A DNA stretch of 64,000 nt. Origin: Deltaproteobacteria bacterium (GTDB lineage Bacteria > Myxococcota_A > UBA9160 > UBA4427). The notes under the pieces were generated by a model, which searched no databases, was not told where the DNA came from, and worked only from the letters and a program-made list of their open reading frames with translations. Every line of letters begins with the position of its first letter. The first letter of the stretch is position 1. A program made the translations under genes and the position numbers. The stretch is from the NCBI GenBank assembly GCA_029261855.1, contig JAJDAN010000026.1, forward strand, positions 79,797-143,796, read 5' to 3'. Below are positions 16,810 to 25,375 of this stretch, one piece after another.

Positions 16810-17519
16810 GCGCGGTAGACAACCACCCTCGAACGCCGACTTTTCTGGAACCCGGCGAGCACGTAGACGCGGATCACCCCGATGTAGTCGCGTTTGCGAA
16901 GGCGCAGACCCGCGATGCAAGCGGTGAGCGCGAGACAGCAGTGCGGCTCTACTACGCAGTTCGAGACGCGATCCGCTACGATCCGTACCTGGCCGGTTCG
17001 TCATCCGAGGCGCTCCGAGCATCGGAGGTCCTTCGCGCGAAACGCGGATGGTGTGTGAGCAAGGCCGTGCTGCTGGCTGCTTGCTGCCGCGCGCTGGGGA
17101 TCGGCGCGCGACTCGGGTTCGCCGACGTTTGCAACCACCTTTCCACCGCACGCATGCGCGAGTTCATGGGAACGGATGTCTTCTACTACCACGGGTACGC
17201 CCAGCTTCTGATCGACGGCCGATGGCTGAAGGCGACGCCTGCATTCAACATCGAGCTCTGCGAGACGATGGGCCTGTTGCCACTCGAGTTCGACGGGATG
17301 AACGACTCCCTCTACCACCCCTTCGACCGCGAGGGCAGGCAACACATGGAGTACATCCGAGACCACGGTGTCTCCGATGCCGTGCCCGTCGAGGAGATGG
17401 TCGCGACCTGGCGCCGCCACTACCCGCAGACGGGCCTCGGCCGCGATGCTGCCAGCGGCTTCGCTTCGGATCCTGCCAGCTTCGAGACCGAGGTCGAAGC
17501 CGAGCTCAGGGGCCGGTGA
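16806..17519 (+). CDS. Transglutaminase-like cysteine protein
   Basis: A 237-residue protein of the transglutaminase-like (papain-fold) superfamily. The catalytic pair is C83 in RGWCVSKA and H129 in YYHGYAQLLIDGRW. The usual third residue, Asp in a V-D-P motif, appears replaced in WLKATPAFN, which I have seen as a family trait in stand-alone bacterial members. No signal peptide is present, so it should act in the cytoplasm. Family activities include amide-bond hydrolysis, transamidation and acyl transfer. It overlaps P450 B by ATGA, and the RND adaptor starts 1 bp after its stop. Such a protein inside a P450/RND operon is unusual, and its role is unknown. Confidence 0.85.
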   Translation: MSAVDNHPRTPTFLEPGEHVDADHPDVVAFAKAQTRDASGERETAVRLYYAVRDAIRYDPYLAGSSSEALRASEVLRAKRGWCVSKAVLLAACCRALGIGARLGFADVCNHLSTARMREFMGTDVFYYHGYAQLLIDGRWLKATPAFNIELCETMGLLPLEFDGMNDSLYHPFDREGRQHMEYIRDHGVSDAVPVEEMVATWRRHYPQTGLGRDAASGFASDPASFETEVEAELRGR

Positions 17520-17520
17520 C

Positions 17521-18642
17521 ATGACCAACGGAGCGCGCAACCCGCTCGTGCGGCAACTCCTATGCATGCTCGCGTTCGCCGCTACGACGATCGGTTGTGG
17601 GGCTACGGAGACATCAGAGCCGACCGCGTCCGCACCTGCGGCAATCGACGTTCGACGCGTGCAGGTGGTCGAGACGGAGCTCGTCGTGCCTGTATTCGGA
17701 ACCGGCACGATCGCCGCACACAAGACGACTCAAATCGGCCCACGTGTCGACGGCATCATCGAGGAGATCTTCGTCAAAGTAGGGGATCGCGTCGAGTCTG
17801 GAGCGCCGCTCTTTCGGACTCGGCGGGCCCACTATCAGATTCGTGTCGACGAGGCGTATCAGGCGCTGGAGCTGGCCGAGGCCGAGCTGCAGCACGCGAA
17901 GCGCGAGCGGTCTCGCATCGCGAGCCTGCACACCAGCAGCGTTGCGTCCGAAGATCACCTCGACGATACCGAGACGGCACACGACATGGCGAAAGCGCGA
18001 CGTGGAAAGGCACGAGCGGCCCACGCCCGCGCGCTCCAGGACCTCGAAGACACGACGGTTCGAGCACCCTACCCGGGTGCCATCACGCGCCGCTATGTGG
18101 ATGAAGGCGCGATGATGCGAACCATGCTGAGCGCGAACTCGCCCGTCATCCAGATCATGAAGATGGACATCGTTGCCGCAATCGTCCAGATCCCAGAGGT
18201 TCACCTGTCGCAGGCGCACGTCGGAACGCCCGCACGGGTCAAGGTGGACGGGATCGACCGCGTGTTCGAGAGCGAGGTCTACATCCTGAACGATCTCGTC
18301 GACCCCGTGTCGCGAGCGTTCGAGGTCCGGCTGCCACTTCCGAATGAAGACCTGGCGATCAAACCTGGGCTCTTCGCCCGGGCCGAGCTTCTGCCAGAGC
18401 CTCGCTCGGTGACGGTGATCGACCGCGGAGCCGTCCTCGGGGTGGAAGGTAGCCGCTACGTATTCCTCGACGAAGGCGGGACCGCCGCTCGGCGGGCGAT
18501 CAAGGCGCGGGATCTCGATGCGATGCGACTCGAGGTGCTCGAAGGGCTTTCAGCCGGCGACTACGTCCTGAGCGGGCCGAATCTCGGGCGCCTCTCGCCC
18601 GGAACACCGGTCGCCATTCAAGCCGATCATGCGAATCGCTGA
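17521..18642 (+). CDS. RND efflux membrane-fusion (periplasmic adaptor) protein
   Basis: A 373-residue adaptor linking an inner-membrane RND pump to an outer-membrane channel. The N-terminus has a signal sequence ending in TTIGCG, so C26 or so could be lipidated, although the residue at -3 is not the usual Leu. Next come a lipoyl half (GPRVDGIIEEIFVKVGDRV), an alpha-helical hairpin around residues 105-175 rich in Ala, Glu and Arg, the second lipoyl half (TTVRAPYPGAITRRYV), and beta-barrel and membrane-proximal domains. ATG 17521 directly follows the transglutaminase stop. The 3' end overlaps the pump gene by 14 bp. Confidence 0.92.
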   Translation: MTNGARNPLVRQLLCMLAFAATTIGCGATETSEPTASAPAAIDVRRVQVVETELVVPVFGTGTIAAHKTTQIGPRVDGIIEEIFVKVGDRVESGAPLFRTRRAHYQIRVDEAYQALELAEAELQHAKRERSRIASLHTSSVASEDHLDDTETAHDMAKARRGKARAAHARALQDLEDTTVRAPYPGAITRRYVDEGAMMRTMLSANSPVIQIMKMDIVAAIVQIPEVHLSQAHVGTPARVKVDGIDRVFESEVYILNDLVDPVSRAFEVRLPLPNEDLAIKPGLFARAELLPEPRSVTVIDRGAVLGVEGSRYVFLDEGGTAARRAIKARDLDAMRLEVLEGLSAGDYVLSGPNLGRLSPGTPVAIQADHANR

Positions 18643-21600
18643 CATATCCATCCGCAGGCCCGTCTTCGCGGTCATGTTGATCGGTTCTTTGGTGACGCTC
18701 GGCTGGATCTCGCTCGGCCGTCTGGGTGTCGACCTCTTTCCCAAGGTGGAGTTCCCGTACGTCGCCGTCACCACCAGTCTGCCTGGAGCTTCCCCGGACG
18801 CGATCGAGACCGAAGTCAGCGACGTCCTCGAGGAGTACGTCAACCGGATCTCGGGGATCAAAGAGCTGCGCTCCGTCAGCTCGGAGGGCCTCTCTCAGGT
18901 CTTCATACAGTTCGAGCTCGAGGAGAACGTCGACATCAAGGCGCAGGACGTGCGCGACAAGGTTTCGCTCGCGCAGCGCGATCTGCCTCAGGAGGCCGAG
19001 GCACCGATCATCGAGAAGATCGACCCCGCTTCTGCACCGATCCTCTCGGTCCTGATTGGCGGAGATCTCCCGGTCCGCGACCTCACCGAGTTCGCCGAGG
19101 ATGTCGTCAAGGAGCGACTCCAGCGCCTGGTGGGAGTCGGCTCGGTCTCCCGGGTGGGCGGACGCGAACGTGAGATTCGCATCTGGCTCAACACCGATGC
19201 GCTTCGCAGCTATGAGCTCACAGCCACTGACGTGATGGCGGCCCTGCGGGCCGAGCATGTCAAGATTCCCGGCGGCCAGCTGGAAACGAGAGGGGCCGTC
19301 GCGGAGTTCTCGGTGAACACGATGGGCGAGGTCGAGAGCGTCGAAGACTTCGGCAGTATCGTCGTGGCCTATCGAGAGGGCGTCCCGACCTTCATTCGAG
19401 ATGTCGCCCGCGTCGAAGATGGCCTCGAAGACGAGAGGACCTACGCCGAGCTCAATGGTACTCCCGGCGTTTCCTTGGAGGTTCGCAGGCAGTCTGGCCG
19501 CAATACCGTCGCGGTCGCTCGAGCCGTCACGAAGGAAGTCGAACTCCTACGTGCCAGCGCGCCACCCGGTGTGAAGCTCACCCTTGCTCGCGATATCTCG
19601 AAGTTCATCGAATCGTCGGCGCATGATGTCAGTGTCGACATGGTTGTCGGCGGGGTTCTCGCCATTCTCGTCACGCTGGTCTTCCTGCGTAACGTGCGAA
19701 CCACGTTGATCGTCTCGACTGCGATCCCGGCGTCGGTCGTGGCGACCTTCTTCCTCTTCTACGTCATGGGCTTCACTCTCAACCTCCTGACACTCATGGC
19801 CCTCTCGGTTTCGATCGGCCTGCTGATCGACGACGCAATCGTCGTACTGGAGAACATTCACCGGCACATCGAAGAGGGCGTGCCGCCCCTTAGCGCTGCT
19901 TCACGCGGGACCGCTGAAGTCGGCCCTGCGGTCATCGCCGGCACACTCTCCGTCCTGGCCGTTTTCTTGCCGATCGCCTTCATGCAGGGACTGATTGGCC
20001 GCTTCTTCTTCGAGTACGGGCTGGTGATCTCCTTCTCCGTCGCCATCTCGTTGCTTGTCGCGCTCACGCTCACTCCGATGCTCTGCGCGTACACACTTCG
20101 CGCGGGTGGCTCCAAGGGTCGCCTCTACCAGATCATGGAAGCCCTGTACTCGGGGCTCGACCGCGCATACGGCGGGCTGCTCGCCCGTGTTCTCCGCCAT
20201 CGCCTCCTGGTGATAGGCCTCGCAGCGGCGGCCATCTATCTCGGGATCAGCGTGGCTGGCAGTATCCCCCTGGAGTTCTCGTCGAAGGCCGACCGCTCCG
20301 AGTTCGAAGCCGTCGTCGAGCTTCCGCAGGGAGCCGGGATCGAAACGACGAAGGCGATCGGCAGCCGAGTCGCCGAGGCCGTCGGCAGTGTCGAGCACGT
20401 CGATAGCGTCTTCATGACTGTTGGTGGAGGCGCGCGGGGCGAGATCAACGTCGCAAGCATCTACGGAACGCTGACCCCCAAACAACAGCGGGAGACGACG
20501 CAGGAACAGATCATCGCGAACATCCGGGATGTCTTGCGGCACACGGCGCCCGAGGCCAAGCGAGTCGGGGTCAACGAAATCCCTTGGATCTCTGGTGGGG
20601 GATTTACCGCTTACAACCTGGAATACGGCCTTCAGGGTGATGACCTACGAGTCCTGGAAAGCACGGCCGAGCGCATCGCCGCTGAAATGAAGGCGTCACC
20701 ACTCTATGTCGATACTGCCCTCAGCTTCGAGCCGGGGAAGCCGGAGATCCAGGTCCGGATCGACCGGAAGCGAAGCGCGGACCTTGGCGTGCCGCTTCGC
20801 CCGCTGGCGTCGACGATTCGAGCGCTCATCGGAGGGCTGGAGGTCGCGCAGTTCGAGGAATCGGGCAAACGATACGGTGTCCGTGTGCGACTCGAAGCCG
20901 ACCAGCGTGACGAGCTTCACGAGATGGAGCGAATCCAGGTTCGCTCCGTCAACGGAAGGCTCGTCGAGCTGACCAGCGTCGGTGAGCTGAGCGTCGCGAG
21001 CGCGTCCGCACGCATCGACCGTCGCGATCGTGCGCGTAGCGTGACGATCTTCGCGAATACTACGCAGGGAGTCGCCCTTGGAACCGCGGCGGCGCGCCTC
21101 GACGAGATCGTGCAGCAAGTGGGCCTGCCAGCTGGCTATCAGGGGACGCACGAGGGAACGGCGAAGCGAATGAAGGACACCGCGTCCGCGGTGGTATTCG
21201 CCTTCCTGCTCGCGCTCCTTGCGCTGTACATGATCCTGGCAAGCCAGTTCAACAGCTTCGTCCAGCCTGCGGTCATCATGCTCTCTGCACCGCTTTCCTT
21301 CGTTGGCGCCTTCGCTGCGCTCTCGTGGTCGGGCATGCCGCTGAGCATCTGGGCACAGATCGGTCTCATCGCGCTGATGGGGCTCGTCATGAAGAACGGG
21401 ATCCTACTCGTCGACTACGCGAACCAACTCTGCGAAGAAGGTGCGGATGCGCACACGGCGATGCTGCGGGCGGGCCCGGTGCGGCTGCGCCCGGTCCTGA
21501 TGACGGCGTTCTCGACGATTTTCGGGATGATCCCGGTGGCTCTGGCAAGCAGCGACGCTGCCGAGTTTCGAAATCCAATGGGTGTACTCGTCATCGGTGG

Positions 21601-21748
21601 GCTGGGCTCGTCGACACTGCTTACGCTGCTGGTCGTCCCGGTCGCCTATACGCTTCTCGCAGACCTGCGCGCCGCCATGGTTCGACTCTCGAGCTGGGTA
21701 CGGACACACTTCGTTCGCGGAGCGACACAGGATTCGGCGCCGCATTGA
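18629..21748 (+). CDS. RND family efflux pump, inner-membrane transporter (HAE1-like)
   Basis: At 1039 residues this is a full-length AcrB/MexB-type proton-driven pump. It starts with the typical cytoplasmic and first-helix sequence (ISIRRPVFAVMLIGSLVTLGWISLG), carries the proton-relay aspartates D401-D402 in GLLIDDAIVVLENI, and has the two large periplasmic domains and 12 expected helices. The second half contains the conserved GLVMKNGILLVDYAN segment. It is the last intact gene of the operon that begins with a TetR, so export of the P450 substrate or product is the natural reading. No outer-membrane TolC homologue is present in the window. Its stop codon touches a truncated monooxygenase. 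Confidence 0.95.
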   Translation: MRIADISIRRPVFAVMLIGSLVTLGWISLGRLGVDLFPKVEFPYVAVTTSLPGASPDAIETEVSDVLEEYVNRISGIKELRSVSSEGLSQVFIQFELEENVDIKAQDVRDKVSLAQRDLPQEAEAPIIEKIDPASAPILSVLIGGDLPVRDLTEFAEDVVKERLQRLVGVGSVSRVGGREREIRIWLNTDALRSYELTATDVMAALRAEHVKIPGGQLETRGAVAEFSVNTMGEVESVEDFGSIVVAYREGVPTFIRDVARVEDGLEDERTYAELNGTPGVSLEVRRQSGRNTVAVARAVTKEVELLRASAPPGVKLTLARDISKFIESSAHDVSVDMVVGGVLAILVTLVFLRNVRTTLIVSTAIPASVVATFFLFYVMGFTLNLLTLMALSVSIGLLIDDAIVVLENIHRHIEEGVPPLSAASRGTAEVGPAVIAGTLSVLAVFLPIAFMQGLIGRFFFEYGLVISFSVAISLLVALTLTPMLCAYTLRAGGSKGRLYQIMEALYSGLDRAYGGLLARVLRHRLLVIGLAAAAIYLGISVAGSIPLEFSSKADRSEFEAVVELPQGAGIETTKAIGSRVAEAVGSVEHVDSVFMTVGGGARGEINVASIYGTLTPKQQRETTQEQIIANIRDVLRHTAPEAKRVGVNEIPWISGGGFTAYNLEYGLQGDDLRVLESTAERIAAEMKASPLYVDTALSFEPGKPEIQVRIDRKRSADLGVPLRPLASTIRALIGGLEVAQFEESGKRYGVRVRLEADQRDELHEMERIQVRSVNGRLVELTSVGELSVASASARIDRRDRARSVTIFANTTQGVALGTAAARLDEIVQQVGLPAGYQGTHEGTAKRMKDTASAVVFAFLLALLALYMILASQFNSFVQPAVIMLSAPLSFVGAFAALSWSGMPLSIWAQIGLIALMGLVMKNGILLVDYANQLCEEGADAHTAMLRAGPVRLRPVLMTAFSTIFGMIPVALASSDAAEFRNPMGVLVIGGLGSSTLLTLLVVPVAYTLLADLRAAMVRLSSWVRTHFVRGATQDSAPH

Positions 21749-23200
21749 CGCTGGGGCTCTCGGTTCGAGTCTTCGAGACCGGCACGGACGTGGGGGGAAC
21801 CTGGTACTGGAACCGCTACCCCGGAGCGCGCTTCGACTCCGAGAGCTACAGCTACGGCTACTCCTTCTCGAAAGAGCTGCTGGAGGAGTGGAACTGGAGC
21901 GAGCATTTCTCCGGCCAGCCGGAAACCTTGCGCTACCTGAACTACGTCGCTGACAAGTTCGATCTCCGCAAAGACATCCAGTTCAGCAGCCGGATCGCTT
22001 CCGCGGCATTCGACGAGGTCGAAGGTTCGTGGGAGGTCGTCACCGACGAGGGTACGAGATCACGAGCTCGCTTTCTGATCACGGCGGTCGGGCCGCTGTC
22101 CGCGCATACGCTGCCCAAGATAGAGGGGCGCGACAGCTTCGAAGGGTTCGCGTGTCACACCGCGCGGTGGCCTCATGAACCCGTCGACTTCACCGGCAAG
22201 CGCGTGGGTGTGATCGGGACAGGCGCCACCGGCGTTCAGGTCATTCACGAAGTTGCGAAGACCGCCGGGCGTCTCACAGTCTTCCAGCTGCAGCCGAACT
22301 TCTGTGCGCCCCTCCACAACAGCGTCATCGACGAGAGGACCCAGCGCGAGATCCACGCGAGCTACCCGGAGATCTTCGACAAGTGTCGCGCGTCACACGG
22401 CGCCTTCATTCATCAGGCAGACCCCCGCTCGGCGCTCGAGGTGTCTGCCGAAGAGCGAGAAGCCCTCTGGGAGAAGCTCTACTCGGAGCCTGGCTTCGGG
22501 ATCTGGATGGGAAACTTCAACGACATCTTCGTCAACGAAGAGTCCAACGCGCTGATGACCGAGTTCATCATCCGGAAGATCCGCGAGCGGGTGAGCGATC
22601 TCGAAATCGCAGAGAAACTGGTGCCCAAGGACCATGGCTTCGGCACTCGACGCGTGCCTCTCGAGACCCAATACTACGAGGTCTACAACCAGGACAACGT
22701 CGAGCTGGTCGACCTCAATGAGAATCCCATCGACCGGATCGCGCCGAGGGGCATCAGGACTCGCCTCGCCGAGTACGAGCTCGACATCATCATCTACGCG
22801 ACCGGCTTCGATGCGATCACCGGGGCATTCGACCGGATCGAAATCCGCGGAGAAGAGGGGACGACGCTCAAAGAAAAATGGGCGAACGGCCCCCGGACCT
22901 ACCTGGGCCTCCAGTCCGCAGGCTTCCCGAACCTGCTCACTCTCGTCGGCCCGCACAACGCCGCGACGTTCTGCAACATCCCCCGCTGCATAGAGCAGAA
23001 CGTGGAGTGGGTGACGGACCTGGTCCGCTACATGCGCGACAAGAACTACACGCGCGTCGCGGCGACCCTCGAGGCCGAGGACGAGTGGACAGGGCACGTC
23101 TACGACATCGCATCGCTCACGCTCCTGTCCAAGACTGCCTCCTGGTTCACGGGTGTGAATCTGAATCTCCCCAAAAAAGGGCCTCGCAGCCGGAACCTCC
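21749..23200 (+). pseudogene. Baeyer-Villiger monooxygenase remnant, truncated at both ends
   Basis: About 480 codons encode most of a flavin-dependent BVMO: DVGGTWYWNRYPGAR, a BVMO fingerprint near FEGFACHTARWP, the NADP motif GVIGTGATGVQ, and IIYATGFDAITGAF. The first 25-30 residues, holding the FAD-binding GxGxxG strand, are absent: homology starts at LGLSVRVFET, immediately after the RND stop. No good start codon exists; a TTG at 21745 is the only near candidate. At the other end the usual C-terminal motif is disrupted after WFTGVNLNLP, beside the run AAAAAAGGG at 23173-23181, and GYPEY appears in another frame. Without the FAD site it cannot be a working BVMO. The intact relative at 31787 shows what is missing. 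Confidence 0.82.
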
Positions 23201-23504
23201 CGGATACCCCGAATACTCGTCTCCCGCCCACGCTCAGCGGGGGATGCGATGGCTCCGTCGCCCCGGGGTTGGAGAGCGGTTTGGTGTGCTGGGATTTCCT
23301 TACTCGTCGAAACGAGTTCCCTGTTCCAAGATCACAGGGACTGCCTCCACCGCCATCTAGTCCGCGGGTGCGGCGACTGCCGCGGCGCGGCCTGCAAGAG
23401 CCCGCCGTGAGCTCTCGTTCGCCCCTGCGACGTTGACGTCTGGGCGTGCGACAAGAAGCCCCCACGAGCACGACGGCACTCGCGAAGCTGGATCGGCCGG
23501 CGGA
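23201..23504. other. Non-coding tail of the BVMO remnant with two hairpins
   Basis: No gene is seen. Two adjacent inverted repeats stand out: ACTCGT-CGAA-ACGAGT (23302-23317) and TCCCTGT-9-ACAGGGA (23318-23340). Lying between a plus-strand remnant and the 3' end of the minus-strand gene that follows, they could form a bidirectional transcription stop, although no T-run accompanies them. Confidence 0.4.
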
Positions 23505-25142
23505 CTAGACTGGGCTTCCCCGAGACGGGGCCCGGCGAGAACGTCGAGCCAGGCTGGCCAATGTGCCGAGTGCCGCCAGTGCGCCCAGCGAGGCCGATGC
23601 TTCTGGCACCGGGATCAGGAAGAAGCCGTTGCTGTCATCCGTAAAGATGAGCCTAACCAGCAGCTCGCCGTCGTCATCGAATGGAGCCATCCCGACTGTC
23701 TGGTTCGGGATGAGATTGGCGGAAAAGGACTCGACGACGCGCGTGTCGCCGGGCTCGATCTCGACTGCATCCCCAGTGCGAATCACGACGGCGGGTGCAG
23801 TGAACGCATCCGCATAGAAGAGGGCGCGGTTGTTCGAGGCGTCGACACCCGGGCCAGACAGCAGGAGATGCTCCGTAACGATTCCGCCCAGGGGCGTGAG
23901 GCCGGGGCCCGACGGCTGACCGTAGGTGACCCCAGGCGGCAGGCCAGAGACGGGCTCGCCTCTCTGCATCAGTTTCGTCAGTTCGCCCGAGACGCCGGGT
24001 CCGAACGCTGCATCGCGGTTCGATAGATCGAAGCCGGGACCTTCGACGAATCCGGTAAATGCGACGTCTCCGGCTTCATTGAAGGCGCAGCAGAACGCAC
24101 CCCCCAAGGTGACTCCGGACTCGGCCCCCGGGGCCTGGGAGCCCTTGCGTGCCAGGAGTTCGAGCGTCCCCGATCGATCGAGACCCAAGATGGCGAAGAG
24201 ATTCGACGTGTCGACCGAGAAGCCCGCCAGAGTCACCCGGAAGGCCGAGAAGCCGCTCGAGTTGGTCAAGGGGAGACCGAGGCTCGCATAGCCAGTGCCT
24301 CCGGGCAGAATCGGAACCTGGTCGCCCTCTCGCATGAGGAGGCCAAGCTCACCAAAGCCGTCGTTTCCCCACTTCGACGAATCGTTGCTGCTGTTGATCC
24401 CAGCACCGCGAAGGGTCGAGAGGAACTCCAAGACGCCCTCCGAATCGAAGCGCGGCTGGATGAAGCTCTTGAAGAAGACGTTCGCGGGCAGATTGGGATG
24501 GGTATCGCCACCGCGTATCTGGAGCTCCAGGACGCCAGCGAGATTCGTGGCCCAGACGCCGCTCTCGTTGTCCTGGTCGACGCCAGGCCCCTCGAGACGA
24601 GCCGTGAAGACGACCTGGCCGAGCTCACTGATCGTGAAGTCGCCGAGAGAAGCGAAGGTCAGGCCCGCCTGGACGCCCGGGGCCGGGTCTCCCTCGCGCG
24701 CGAGGAGGGTGGGAACGCCGCCGGGGCCGGGGCCCCAGATCCCGGAATCGAAGACGTCCCCCGGACTCCGGACAAACGCCTCGAATGCAACCTCGCCGCT
24801 CCGACTGAAGCGGGCGAGGGGCGCAGCGAAGAGGGTCGTTCCAGCAGGCATGCCGGGAGTCGTATCGCCTGTCCGCACCACGAGCTCGAAGTCGCCCTGT
24901 TCGTTCTCAGTGTAGATCCCGATCTCTGACCCAGTATCGATGTTCATGACGGCGAGGAGGCGTCCATCCGGGGTCAGTGCTGCTTCCCTCGCGAAGGTGA
25001 AAGTGCTCGCGTTGGGAGCCGGATCGCCAGAGAGAACGATCGGAATCACAGGCGGCCGCGCGGCGGCCTCTGAAGCGCAGAGTCCGAGCGCCATCAGCGC
25101 GACGACGATGGCGGCTCGCAGCGGCGGGAGCGTGATCGACAT
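23505..25142 (-). CDS. Secreted NxxGxxAF-repeat protein with PEP-CTERM-like tail
   Basis: A 545-residue exported protein. It has a signal peptide (residues 1-28, ending ASEAAA) and then about eight degenerate repeats, each containing a NxxGxxAF-like core such as NEAGDVAFTGF or SRSGEVAFEAF together with a block like REGDPAPG. This matches the family named for NxxGxxAF tandem repeats with a choice of C-terminal anchor, which probably forms a beta-propeller-like surface protein. The tail VPEASASLGALAALGTLASL followed by ARRSRR has the layout of a PEP-CTERM sorting signal, with PEA in place of PEP. A matching exosortase is not in the window. Function is unknown; a role on the cell surface is inferred. 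Confidence 0.85.
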   Translation of the reverse strand: MSITLPPLRAAIVVALMALGLCASEAAARPPVIPIVLSGDPAPNASTFTFAREAALTPDGRLLAVMNIDTGSEIGIYTENEQGDFELVVRTGDTTPGMPAGTTLFAAPLARFSRSGEVAFEAFVRSPGDVFDSGIWGPGPGGVPTLLAREGDPAPGVQAGLTFASLGDFTISELGQVVFTARLEGPGVDQDNESGVWATNLAGVLELQIRGGDTHPNLPANVFFKSFIQPRFDSEGVLEFLSTLRGAGINSSNDSSKWGNDGFGELGLLMREGDQVPILPGGTGYASLGLPLTNSSGFSAFRVTLAGFSVDTSNLFAILGLDRSGTLELLARKGSQAPGAESGVTLGGAFCCAFNEAGDVAFTGFVEGPGFDLSNRDAAFGPGVSGELTKLMQRGEPVSGLPPGVTYGQPSGPGLTPLGGIVTEHLLLSGPGVDASNNRALFYADAFTAPAVVIRTGDAVEIEPGDTRVVESFSANLIPNQTVGMAPFDDDGELLVRLIFTDDSNGFFLIPVPEASASLGALAALGTLASLARRSRRAPSRGSPV

Positions 25143-25375
25143 GATGTGTCTCCGTTTCGGCTCCCATTTTCCCCGCGCTTCATGGGCGGTGGTGCCATGG
25201 GGCTCGAGGGCGAATCTACGCGGCCGCAGGCCGCGCTGAATCGGCTGGCTGGACTAGTTCGCCGGGTTCGCGAGCGGCTGGGCGTACGACCAAGGGACTA
25301 GATCGGTCGGCCCAGCTCCCCGGGGCGAGGGAGGCGTATGCTCCGGGACTGGCCACAAAGGGGGCCCGAGACCGC

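Noticed and set aside
15781..17151. Long minus-strand ORF of 456 codons opposite P450 B and the transglutaminase-like gene
   Set aside because: It is antisense to well-supported genes and shows no domain; an artefact of GC-rich third positions.
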